The translations under genes were made by a program, and so were the position numbers. The notes below the pieces were generated by a model. The model ran no database searches and was not told the origin of the DNA. It saw only the letters and a program-made list of their open reading frames with translations. This document shows, in pieces, positions 18,355 to 26,892 of a stretch of DNA of 64,000 nt (positions within the stretch are counted from its first letter, which is position 1; every line of letters starts with the position of its first letter). The DNA is from Caldicoprobacter algeriensis. GTDB taxonomy: Bacteria > Bacillota > Clostridia > Caldicoprobacterales > Caldicoprobacteraceae. The stretch covers positions 124,001 through 188,000 of the forward strand of contig NZ_JAHUQD010000002.1 of NCBI RefSeq assembly GCF_023838525.1, read 5' to 3'.

Positions 18355-20325
18355 CTACTTCAAAATGCAGGTTTCCTCTCTCAGCCAAACCATCATCTCA
18401 CCGGTCCCCCTGTTGCCCCATGCATAATAGGGCACAGCCTTAACCTCTACTTCTTCATAGCCATTTTGAGCGAAGCTATAGCATTCATCATCAAGCCAAT
18501 CTTTCAACCTGTACGCCTTAAAGTTTATGGTTACTACTCCGTTTAAAAGCTCCTCCTCAAAAACTTCCCTAAACTCCACATTCTTGGGTACTATGATTTT
18601 GTGTAGCCCTTTCCCGTTATCCACCTCTTCTATGCAATAAACCATTGGCCCACGCTGTATAGCTACTTTCCCCACGTTCTCCCGCACTTTGGGGTTAGCC
18701 CGTACCAGCACAGCCTTCATCGGATAAATTACATCGATCTCATCATTGGGCTCCCACACCCTCCTTATCTTAACATATCCCTTCTCAATATGCTCTCCTA
18801 TGTGCACCGTCTGTCCGTTCACACGAATGGAAGGCTGTTCACACCATGAAGGAATGCGTATTGCTATAGTAAACTCCCCTTTTGAATCAGGATTGACATT
18901 GATGTTTATATTTCCATCCCAGGGATAGCGGGTCTTAACATCAAGAGCAACGTTTTTGCCATTTAAAGCTATATTTACGCTGCTGTTTGCGAAAAGGTGG
19001 ATATATATCTCGCCATCGCTGGAGGTAGAATACATGTAATCGCCTATCGAGGCATAAAGCCGGCTGACATTGGTAGGACAGCAGGCACAGGCAAACCACG
19101 CTGAACGTTGCGGCCTCACATGCGAGTGGTCCATCCTCTTCTCGCACGCCTCAGGATCCACCTCAAGGGGGTTAACGTAGAAAAACTTTTTGCCATCAAG
19201 CGATATTCCGCTTAAAATTCCATTGTATATGGCTTTCTCCAAAACATCCGCATACCTGCTATCTGGGTCCATCTGAAGCATTCTGTGGGCAAAAAACGCA
19301 AGGCCTATAGAGGCACAGGTCTCACCGTAGATGGTATCATTGGGCAAATCATAATCAAATGAGAAGGACTCCCCATAACTTTGCGAACCTATAGCTGCCG
19401 TTATGTACATCCTCTTCTTGGTCACGTTATCCCATAGCCTTTTCAGCACCGCAAACAATTCCTGATCACCGGTTTCCCTGGCTATATCAGCCATACCGGC
19501 ATACAGGTACATAGCCCTTACCGCATGCCCTTCAGCAGTTGTCTGTTCTCTCACCGGCAGATGAGCCTGGCAGTACCTATACCCAAACCACTTGCCACCT
19601 CCACCGGTGGTAATCTCGTGCTCCCCTCTTTGTTCAGCCTCGAGTGTGAAATAATGTGGCTGTGTACCCCTCTCATCGATGAAGAACTTGGAAAGCTTCA
19701 AATACTTTTGATCACCTGTAACTTTATACATCTTAACCAGGGCAAGCTCTATCTCCGGATGACCGGAATACCCTCTCTTTTTCCCCGGCTCAGGGCCTAG
19801 CACTGTTAATATATGATCAGTAAACTTGCTCATGATGTCAATGAGCTTGGTCTTACCAGTAGCTCTGTAGTACGCGACAGCGGCTTCCATCATATGCCCT
19901 GCACAGTAAAGCTCGTGCAGGTCCCTCAAGTTGGTCCATTTTTTATCGGGATGGGCTACAGTAAAATACGTATTTAAATACCCGTCTGGCTGTTGCGCCC
20001 TGCCGATGAGGTCAACCAGTTCATCCAAAATTTTCTCCAGCTCAGGGTCAGGTTTCAACATCAGGCTGTAGCTGGCAGCTTCCAGCCATTTAGCCACATC
20101 GCTATCCTGAAAGAACATGCCGTAAAACTCGCCCTTTTGCTCCCCTGCTGCAATGCGAAAATTGGCTATAGCGTGGCTTTTGGGTGCCCCCTCCACATTG
20201 TCATTAAGTACATCGTACTGGTATGGGATGGTCTCATTCACGATTAAATCTTGAACAGATCCCAACAGTCCTCCATTGAGCTTTACATTTTCCATTTTGA
20301 CGTTGGTAAGTTTGTTTAGCGTCAA
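18355..20325 (-). CDS. GH127 beta-L-arabinofuranosidase-like glycosidase
   Basis: A 656-residue enzyme of the DUF1680/GH127 family, which removes beta-L-arabinofuranose from plant glycans and hydroxyproline-linked sugars. The zinc and catalytic residues of the family are visible: YGETCASIG (Glu and Cys) and ACACCPTNVSR (adjacent Cys pair including the nucleophile). No signal peptide, so it probably acts on imported oligosaccharides. The TTG at 20323-20325 (LTLNKLTN) is chosen because GGGAGGAGG lies eight bases upstream; frames from ATGs at 20358 and 20346 would place that strong site inside the gene. It is the last gene of the dehydrogenase-kinase-GH127 operon. Confidence 0.9.
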   Translation of the reverse strand: MTLNKLTNVKMENVKLNGGLLGSVQDLIVNETIPYQYDVLNDNVEGAPKSHAIANFRIAAGEQKGEFYGMFFQDSDVAKWLEAASYSLMLKPDPELEKILDELVDLIGRAQQPDGYLNTYFTVAHPDKKWTNLRDLHELYCAGHMMEAAVAYYRATGKTKLIDIMSKFTDHILTVLGPEPGKKRGYSGHPEIELALVKMYKVTGDQKYLKLSKFFIDERGTQPHYFTLEAEQRGEHEITTGGGGKWFGYRYCQAHLPVREQTTAEGHAVRAMYLYAGMADIARETGDQELFAVLKRLWDNVTKKRMYITAAIGSQSYGESFSFDYDLPNDTIYGETCASIGLAFFAHRMLQMDPDSRYADVLEKAIYNGILSGISLDGKKFFYVNPLEVDPEACEKRMDHSHVRPQRSAWFACACCPTNVSRLYASIGDYMYSTSSDGEIYIHLFANSSVNIALNGKNVALDVKTRYPWDGNININVNPDSKGEFTIAIRIPSWCEQPSIRVNGQTVHIGEHIEKGYVKIRRVWEPNDEIDVIYPMKAVLVRANPKVRENVGKVAIQRGPMVYCIEEVDNGKGLHKIIVPKNVEFREVFEEELLNGVVTINFKAYRLKDWLDDECYSFAQNGYEEVEVKAVPYYAWGNRGTGEMMVWLREETCILK

Positions 20326-20372
20326 TATATATACCTCCTCCCTCATGTTATCAATCAAAAAAGATATAATCT

Positions 20373-21917
20373 CTAATCAACTCCCATCAACCTTGCTATC
20401 TCATCATATATGGGTTTTAGCTGCCTGTACATCATGTTATATATCCGGTAGTAGCTTTGATAGGCCTGCACCTCGCTTGGAACCGGCTGGCAAGAACGCT
20501 GATATCTGATAATCCTGGCAGCATCCTCGAAGCTCTCAAAGATGCCAACACCCACACCCGCTGCAATTGCAGCACCCAGCGAAGTGGCTTCCCCCGGGAA
20601 GCTGTGCACCCTTATAGGCTTTCCATATACGTTGCACATGATCTCGTTCCACAGCCTGCTCTTGGCTCCTCCTCCAAGCAGCGTCAGTGACTCTACTTTT
20701 AAACCGTCTTCCTCAAAGACATCCAGAACATTCTTAAGAGCAAAAGCAACGCCTTCATAGACCGAGCGGAAGAGATGGCTCTTCCCATGATACAGCGTAA
20801 GCCCTACAAACCCACCCCTGGTGTTTTCATCCCAGTGCGGTGTCCTCTCGCCCATCATGTAGGGTACAAAAAACACCCCGTTTGAGCCGACGGGGGCCTG
20901 CCGCGCCAAATCCTCAATAATATCAAACACCCTATCCCTCGCCTCGACTTTTTCCAGTTCATAACCGCCTATATTTTCAATAGCCCAATCATAGGCAATG
21001 GTAGCGCACTGCACCGTCCCTGTGACATTATAATTTCTCCCATCCAGATCGTAAAAATGAAATATCCTGGCGCCTTTGTCCAATACAGGGCAGTCGTTTA
21101 TGGTAGATATCCAGGCGCTACTCCCAATATAGTTATAGGCTTGCCCCTTTTTGACCACACCGGCTCCTTTGGTGGCGCATGCGCCGTCTCCTCCGCCCAC
21201 TACCACCGGCGTTCCGGCCTTCAAGCCCAGGATATCTGCCGCCTGCTTCGATAGGCCCCCCAAGACGTGAAAAGAAGGCATCTGCTCTGGAAGCTTATGT
21301 ACATCTACACCTGCTTCACTTAAAACATCTTCTGCCCACTTTCCTTTGTTGATATTCAGCATACAGGTCAACGAAGCGTCAGAAAAATCGGTAACCCCCA
21401 GCCTGCCGGTCAGCTTAAACCCAACGTAATCCTTAGAATTTAAAAAATACGCCGTTTTATTATATATTTCCGGATAATTCTTCTTTAACCACAGTATCTT
21501 TGTAAAGGTGTAATGCGGATCGATCCTGTTACCAGTAATGCTGTAAAAATGCCATTCATCAAATACTCGCTTAAGATAAGAAGCCTCTGCCTGGCTCCTA
21601 CAATCCGAATGGATTATATTTGGATATAAGACATCGCCGTTTGCATCCACAGGAATGCATCCGTTCATGTGCCCGCTCAGACCAATGACCGAAATCCGTT
21701 GTGAGCTAATATTACCTTTCTCCAGCAAAACCTTAGTCCCATCAATTATGCCTCTCCAATAGTCCTCTGGTTTCTGCTCAGCCCATCCCGGCTTGGGATA
21801 AATTGTATCGTAATTGACAGTATGTGCACAGGCCTTCTCCCCATCCGGCTTAAAGGTAGCACACTTTACTCCCGTGGTGCCTATATCAAATACCAGTATC
21901 AAACCATCTTCCTTCAT
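20373..21917 (-). CDS. FGGY-family pentulose kinase (xylulokinase-like)
   Basis: A 514-residue sugar kinase of the FGGY family, starting at ATG 21915-21917 with AAGGG close by (an earlier TTG at 21956 is possible). LVFDIGTTGVKC is the phosphate-binding start, GLSGHMNGC the substrate loop, VVGGGDGACATKGAGV the second domain and LGGGAKSRLWNEIMCNVYGKP the FGGY signature region. The closest functional match is xylulokinase (D-xylulose to D-xylulose-5-phosphate), but L-ribulose or other pentuloses are possible. It lies 47 bp before the GH127 gene and 173 bp after the polyol dehydrogenase, suggesting arabinose or pentitol catabolism. Confidence 0.88.
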   Translation of the reverse strand: MKEDGLILVFDIGTTGVKCATFKPDGEKACAHTVNYDTIYPKPGWAEQKPEDYWRGIIDGTKVLLEKGNISSQRISVIGLSGHMNGCIPVDANGDVLYPNIIHSDCRSQAEASYLKRVFDEWHFYSITGNRIDPHYTFTKILWLKKNYPEIYNKTAYFLNSKDYVGFKLTGRLGVTDFSDASLTCMLNINKGKWAEDVLSEAGVDVHKLPEQMPSFHVLGGLSKQAADILGLKAGTPVVVGGGDGACATKGAGVVKKGQAYNYIGSSAWISTINDCPVLDKGARIFHFYDLDGRNYNVTGTVQCATIAYDWAIENIGGYELEKVEARDRVFDIIEDLARQAPVGSNGVFFVPYMMGERTPHWDENTRGGFVGLTLYHGKSHLFRSVYEGVAFALKNVLDVFEEDGLKVESLTLLGGGAKSRLWNEIMCNVYGKPIRVHSFPGEATSLGAAIAAGVGVGIFESFEDAARIIRYQRSCQPVPSEVQAYQSYYRIYNMMYRQLKPIYDEIARLMGVD

Positions 21918-22090
21918 ACCCTTTTGCACCTTCCATTTTATTTCATGATTCCCCAATAAATTGGAGAAGGTTACGGTTTCTCTAACGTTTTCTCACCGTT
22001 CTAAAGCCAAAATCTCTTTTTTCAAGGTCTTCTTGTAATTTCTCATTCCTAACCCAGTTGCCCAGGCAATTTAACCTTCCATCTGTAAGC

Positions 22091-23161
22091 TTACATCCCG
22101 TTGGGATAAACCATTATCTTTATATGCTTTGCCTTATTCACCCGCGCCTCCTCGAGGGCTTGAGCGGTCTGCTCCAAAGTAAACTTTCCGGTAATCAATG
22201 GTTTAACATCGGCTATACCCGATGACAATATCTCGATCCCTTTGGGATACGTGTTGGCATACCTGAATACCCCGTATATGTCTACTTCTTTATCGACAAT
22301 CTCGGGAACATTAAATGGAATGCTGTCCTGTGTAGGTAAACCCACCACCAACATCTTTCCCCCTCGCCGCAGACAAGCCAGTGCATCCTGAAGTGTCTTT
22401 GGATGCCCTGCGGCCTCTATGGCCACATCAACTCCTCGCCTACCTGTAAAATCCAAAATCTCCTTGAGCGCATCATGCGTCCTGGCATTGATAACCAAGG
22501 TTGCCCCCAGCTTTTTGGCAGATTCTAGCCTTATCTCCTCCAGGTCCACGGCTATAATCTCGTTGGCGCCAAAAGCCCTCGCCGCAATCACAGCCATCAA
22601 TCCTACCGGCCCCAAACCGAAAATAACTACCGTTGCCCCCGGCCTTACATTTGCCCTGGTGGCAGCATGAATCCCCACCGAAAACGGCTCAATCAAAGCC
22701 GCTTCTTCAAACGTTAAATGCTCTGGAATGTGAAACACAAAATCCTGCCTGTGCTTGAAATACTGGACAAACGCTCCATCAAAAGGCGGAGTAGCCAGAA
22801 ATTTAACATCAGGGCATAGATTATACCGCCCCTGCTTGCAATACTCACAGGTACCGCAAGTGACACCTGGCTCAACAGCCACCCTGTCACCCACTTTAAA
22901 ACGGGTAACGCTGTCCCCTACCGCTGCAACAACGCCAGCACACTCATGCCCCAGTATTATTGGTTTCTCAACTACATACCTACCGATTCTACCGGTTTCA
23001 TAATAGTGCACATCCGAACCGCACACGCCCACTGCCATGACTTTTATAAGTACCTCATCGGGACCTATCTCTGGAACAGGCCTATCTTCAATCACAATTT
23101 CAAAAGGTTCTGTCAAAACCGCCGCTTTCATGCTATCAGGCAAATCAACAGCCTTTAACAT
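22091..23161 (-). CDS. Zinc-dependent polyol dehydrogenase (sorbitol/xylitol dehydrogenase-like)
   Basis: A 356-residue medium-chain dehydrogenase. The catalytic zinc site is VCGSDVHYY with GHECAGVV (Cys, His, Glu). The structural zinc site is CGTCEYCKQGRYNLC (four Cys). NAD binding is through FGLGPVGLMAV with a following Asp (AVDLEE), favouring NAD+. The family oxidises sorbitol, xylitol or L-arabinitol to ketoses, which would feed the downstream kinase. GGAGGTGG precedes the ATG. It is the first gene of a three-gene catabolic operon, and its upstream region carries repeated TTTTCGGA-type motifs. Confidence 0.9.
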   Translation of the reverse strand: MLKAVDLPDSMKAAVLTEPFEIVIEDRPVPEIGPDEVLIKVMAVGVCGSDVHYYETGRIGRYVVEKPIILGHECAGVVAAVGDSVTRFKVGDRVAVEPGVTCGTCEYCKQGRYNLCPDVKFLATPPFDGAFVQYFKHRQDFVFHIPEHLTFEEAALIEPFSVGIHAATRANVRPGATVVIFGLGPVGLMAVIAARAFGANEIIAVDLEEIRLESAKKLGATLVINARTHDALKEILDFTGRRGVDVAIEAAGHPKTLQDALACLRRGGKMLVVGLPTQDSIPFNVPEIVDKEVDIYGVFRYANTYPKGIEILSSGIADVKPLITGKFTLEQTAQALEEARVNKAKHIKIMVYPNGM

Positions 23162-23584
23162 GATATACCACCTCCATATTTTTTCTTATTTCAAGGTTCA
23201 GCTTTTAAAGCTTCACCCTTACTTTTTTACAATTTTTGCATCCAATACATCAGTTAATACCCACCTTGACGCATGAGTAAGTTTTTATCGTTTTCGGAAG
23301 TTTCTCATACCGCTCAAAGCATCGGAAACTATTTTATATAACCGCTTAATTATCCGAAAATACACAACTATCAGAACGTCAAAATTATAATTTCGAAAAA
23401 ACAATCAACTGACAGCACCGTTTACAGGCCTCAACGATAAAATCGTTAAATCATATCCTATATAGCTCTTATAGCTCTCAATTTTTTTAAATGAAATGTT
23501 AATCACCATGAGTCCGCTGCAGAATACCATCCTCCTGTATTATAATAGTACGCTCTCGAAAGGTCCAAGAGCTTTATTCCCTTC
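23162..23584 (-). promoter_or_regulatory. 423-bp regulatory gap upstream of the polyol/arabinose operon
   Basis: No gene is seen. TTTTCGGA (23291-23298), ATCGGAAACT (23321-23330) and the inverted TCCGAAAA (23353-23360) look like repeated operator half-sites. A TTGACG (reverse strand, 23377-23382) has no good -10 at normal distance. An alternative -10 (TAAAAT on the reverse strand, 23331-23336) lies just downstream. The weak hairpin GCTCT/AGAGC beside 23570 may end the pdp transcript. Confidence 0.35.
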
Positions 23585-24910
23585 CTACCACCTGTCCACA
23601 CCCTCACGGGTTACCACGCCGTACACCAGCGGTTTTGCCTGAGGCGGCTGCTTATCGATACCCACACCTTGATTGAATATATCAACCGCTTCCTGCAAAT
23701 TGTCCTCCCTGGTCACATAAAACTCCGCCAGCGTGTCGCCTTTTTCTACCCTTTCACCCACTCGCTTGTACAAAACAATGCCCACCCTATGGTCTATCCT
23801 GTCTTCTTTGGTACTTCTGCCAGCCCCAAGCAATCGAACAGCCTGGCCTATGCTGCGCGCATCCATCGAACTTATATAGCCCTCTCGCTGCGCTTTTATG
23901 GCGATAACCTCTTTTGCCACCGGTAAAAGTGAAGGATCATCCACCACACGCTCATCACCTCCCTCAGCGCGAATCATCTCCTTGAACTTTTGCGCACCCC
24001 TGCCGCTATTTAAGGCCTCCTCTATCATCTCACAGCCCTGCTCAACGGTCCGGCAGCGCCCGGCTGTATACAGCATGTAAGCCCCCAGCAACAGCGAAAC
24101 CTCTTTTAATGCCCCTGCCCTTTCTCCTTTTAATATCTCTATCGATTCTTTTACCTCAAGCGCATTGCCAACAGCCATACCCAGTGGTTGGCTCATATCT
24201 GTAATAACGGCTGTGGTATTGCGTCCCACGCGAGTACCCACGTTTACCATCTCCTGCGCCAGCTCAAAAGCATCTTCTACCGATTCCATAAAAGCACCGC
24301 TACCCGCCTTTACATCCAGCACTATGGCATCGGCTCCGGCGGCAATCTTTTTGCTCATCACGCTGCTGGCAATGAGAGACTTGTGCTCAACGGTCCCCGT
24401 CACATCTCGCAGTGCATACAGCTTCTTATCGGCAGGCACTAAATTTTCGGTCTGCCCTACCACAGCCACCCCAACTTCTCTCACTATACGAATAAAATCC
24501 CCAACCGATTGAAATGGGTTGAATCCCGGGATGGATTCCAGCTTATCTATGGTACCGCCGGTATGCCCCAGCCCCCTCCCCGACATCTTGGCTACCGGTA
24601 CCCCACAGGCCGCCACCAAGGGCGCAACTACCAGGGTGGTGGTGTCCCCCACTCCACCGGTGCTGTGCTTATCCACCTTTATACCCGGTATGGGCGACAG
24701 GTCCACAGTTTCCCCTGAATAGGCCATGGCTAACGTGAGGTCTGCGGTTTCACGGCTGGTCATGCCCTGAAAATATATGGCCATCAACAGAGCGGATGCC
24801 TGATAATCGGGTATTCGGCCTGCCACATACTCGCGAACGAAGAAATCAATCTCATCACTGGTAAGTTCCCCGCCATTGCGTTTTTTCAATATGATATCCA
24901 GCATTCGCAT
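23585..24910 (-). CDS. pdp: Pyrimidine-nucleoside phosphorylase
   Basis: A 441-residue enzyme that splits uridine, thymidine and deoxyuridine with phosphate, releasing (deoxy)ribose-1-phosphate for carbon and a free base for salvage. The family signature KHSTGGVGDTTTLV and the SGRGLGHTGGTIDKLESIPGF stretch (part of the PyNP/TP active site) are clear, with a C-terminal PYNP domain (residues ~340-430). Length matches Firmicute Pdp. The ATG at 24910 has AAGGATG upstream. It stands alone, with the 43-bp repeat in the gap before it. Confidence 0.95.
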   Translation of the reverse strand: MRMLDIILKKRNGGELTSDEIDFFVREYVAGRIPDYQASALLMAIYFQGMTSRETADLTLAMAYSGETVDLSPIPGIKVDKHSTGGVGDTTTLVVAPLVAACGVPVAKMSGRGLGHTGGTIDKLESIPGFNPFQSVGDFIRIVREVGVAVVGQTENLVPADKKLYALRDVTGTVEHKSLIASSVMSKKIAAGADAIVLDVKAGSGAFMESVEDAFELAQEMVNVGTRVGRNTTAVITDMSQPLGMAVGNALEVKESIEILKGERAGALKEVSLLLGAYMLYTAGRCRTVEQGCEMIEEALNSGRGAQKFKEMIRAEGGDERVVDDPSLLPVAKEVIAIKAQREGYISSMDARSIGQAVRLLGAGRSTKEDRIDHRVGIVLYKRVGERVEKGDTLAEFYVTREDNLQEAVDIFNQGVGIDKQPPQAKPLVYGVVTREGVDRW

Positions 24911-24945
24911 TACTCAACAGCATCCTTTCATCGTTTATTTAATTA

Positions 24946-24988
24946 TTGATTTTGCTGCAAACTTGATTTGCTTAAATATAGCTTGATA
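24946..24988 (+). repeat. 43-bp dispersed intergenic repeat, copy 2
   Basis: Forward-strand copy of the sequence at 9041-9083, 41/43 identical and in opposite orientation. It contains two ATCAAG-type half-sites. It lies in the gap between the MacB-like permease gene and pdp. Confidence 0.75.
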
Positions 24989-25020
24989 TTGAATTATTAT
25001 CGCAGCTCATTACCATTTTA

Positions 25021-26187
25021 TCACTCATAGCGCAGTGCATCAATTGGATTTAAGCTGGCCGCCTTGCTGGCCGGGTACAGCCCGAATATAACTCCTACCC
25101 CCACTGAAAACCCGGTTGCCAGCAATACCACCTCGGCAGAAATTGCTGCAGGAATGTTCAAAATCCTGCTTAAAAAGCTTACCCCGACAAAGCCCAGCAT
25201 AATCCCCAGTACACCGCCCAATCCGCTGAGCACGGCCGATTCTATGAGAAACTGGATGAGTATATCCCTCCTCTTCGCCCCAATGGCCTTTCTTATTCCA
25301 ATCTCCCGGGTTCGCTCGGTCACAGATACCAGCATTATGTTCATAATGCCAATACCGCCCACTAGCAACGATATCCCCGCAATGCCACTCAACATCATGG
25401 TCAGCGTTGTAGTTGCCTCATTTATCGTAGAGAGCAGCTGCGTCTGGTTAAACACCCTGAAGCTGTTTTCATCGTTGAACTTCCTGGTTAAAAAGCGCTG
25501 TATCTCTGCAACCACCTGATTTACGACGTCAGGAGATTGCGTTGAAAGGTAAAAAGTCCGGACTTCCGTGTTTCTAAGGAGTCTCTGACCGGTAGTCAGC
25601 GGTATTATAACCCTGTTGTCATCAGAGCCAGCTATGGAACTCCCCTTTTCCTCCAGTATGCCCACAATTGAAAATTCCACTCCGTTTATCGAAATCTTCT
25701 CTCCGACTACATCTCTTCTCCCAAATAGCTCATCGGCAACATCCACCCCTATCACCGCCACTCTAAACCGCATATCCAAATCGTTTTGAAGCAAAAACCT
25801 GCCAAGCTGAACATGCGTATTTCTCACCTCCTGGTAACCGGGCGTAGTAGCTTCCAGAGAAGTATTGGTATTTTTGTTGCCCGCCTTTACCGTTACACCA
25901 CCGCTCAATACAGGGGCTATTTCGCTGACGCCAGGCATGCTTTTTATCCGCTCTAAATCCTCTTGAGTAACGCTGCGGTTCCTTCCCCCTGTGATATTGA
26001 TGATGATCAAATTGGTGCCGAGGCTTTCAATTTGACTGGATACACGCTGGGTAGAACCCTGCCCAAGGGCGATCAGGGTAATTACAGCGGTAACGCCAAT
26101 AATTACTCCCAACATGGTCAAAAACGAGCGCATCTTATTTGATAAAATCGAGCTAAAAGCCATTTTAATGGCCTGCGTAAACTTCAT
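25021..26187 (-). CDS. MacB/FtsX-type ABC transporter permease
   Basis: A 388-residue inner-membrane permease. A first helix (~20-42) is followed by a ~220-residue extracytoplasmic MacB core domain (including VSEIAPVLSGGVTVKAGN and VIGVDVADELFGRRD) and three C-terminal FtsX-like helices (GIAGISLLVGGIGIMNIMLVSV, AVLSGLGGVLGIMLG, EVVLLATGFSVGVGVIFG). TERTREIGIRKAIGAK is the coupling motif. It overlaps the ATPase stop codon by four bases (ATGA), so the two are translationally coupled. With the HlyD-like adaptor it forms a complete export operon. The cargo is unknown; antimicrobial or cell-wall peptide export is typical. Confidence 0.93.
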   Translation of the reverse strand: MKFTQAIKMAFSSILSNKMRSFLTMLGVIIGVTAVITLIALGQGSTQRVSSQIESLGTNLIIINITGGRNRSVTQEDLERIKSMPGVSEIAPVLSGGVTVKAGNKNTNTSLEATTPGYQEVRNTHVQLGRFLLQNDLDMRFRVAVIGVDVADELFGRRDVVGEKISINGVEFSIVGILEEKGSSIAGSDDNRVIIPLTTGQRLLRNTEVRTFYLSTQSPDVVNQVVAEIQRFLTRKFNDENSFRVFNQTQLLSTINEATTTLTMMLSGIAGISLLVGGIGIMNIMLVSVTERTREIGIRKAIGAKRRDILIQFLIESAVLSGLGGVLGIMLGFVGVSFLSRILNIPAAISAEVVLLATGFSVGVGVIFGLYPASKAASLNPIDALRYE

Positions 26188-26867
26188 TGCATCTCCACCT
26201 CTTCATCAGATACAATTTGCCCGTCGCGTATAGTGATCAGTCGCCTTGCATACCTGGCTACGTTTATATCATGCGTGATGAGTATAATGGTATTGCCCCG
26301 AGAATGAAGTTCCTTAAATATCTGCATGATTTCCATACCGGACTTGCTGTCCAAATTACCGGTAGGCTCATCAGCCAGTATGACAGAGGGGTGGTTGACA
26401 AGAGCTCTCGCAATGGCCACCCTCTGCTGCTGTCCACCTGATAGCTCCGAAGGCCGGTGATGTATGCGTTCCTTAAGCCCCATCATTTCTAAGGTGCGTA
26501 TTGCTTCTTCCCTTCTTTTTTTAGCTCCCACGCCCGCGTATATAAGCGGAAGCTCCACATTTTCCAGGGCAGTCAACTTAGGCAGCAAATTAAAGCCTTG
26601 AAAAACAAACCCAAATTTCTTATTACGGACCTCCGCCAATTGGTTCTGATTATAAGAGGTTATATCACGCCCATCCAGGTAATACTTTCCTTCCGTGGCT
26701 ACATCCAGACACCCAATTATGTTCATAAGGGTGGATTTACCAGAACCTGAAGGCCCCATAATGGCAACAAACTCGCCTTTGTTGATGGATAAGGATATAT
26801 TATTCAAAGCTACAACCTTATTATCCCCCATTTTGTAAATTTTGCTTAAGTTCTCAAGCCGTATCAT
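26184..26867 (-). CDS. ABC transporter ATP-binding protein (MacB/LolD type)
   Basis: A 227-residue nucleotide-binding subunit. Walker A (GPSGSGKST), the Q-loop (FVFQGFNLLP), the signature (LSGGQQQRVAIARAL), Walker B (VILADEPTGNLDS) and the H-loop (LITHD) are all present. The start is taken as ATG 26865-26867 (MIRLENLSKIYKMG), because GAAGGTG lies about 10 bases upstream and MIRLENLSK is the family start. A longer frame from 26933 would overlap the HlyD gene. It sits between the adaptor (26 bp upstream) and the permease (4-bp overlap). Confidence 0.95.
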   Translation of the reverse strand: MIRLENLSKIYKMGDNKVVALNNISLSINKGEFVAIMGPSGSGKSTLMNIIGCLDVATEGKYYLDGRDITSYNQNQLAEVRNKKFGFVFQGFNLLPKLTALENVELPLIYAGVGAKKRREEAIRTLEMMGLKERIHHRPSELSGGQQQRVAIARALVNHPSVILADEPTGNLDSKSGMEIMQIFKELHSRGNTIILITHDINVARYARRLITIRDGQIVSDEEVEMQ

Positions 26868-26892
26868 GCGCCCAAAACACCTTCTTTCATCA

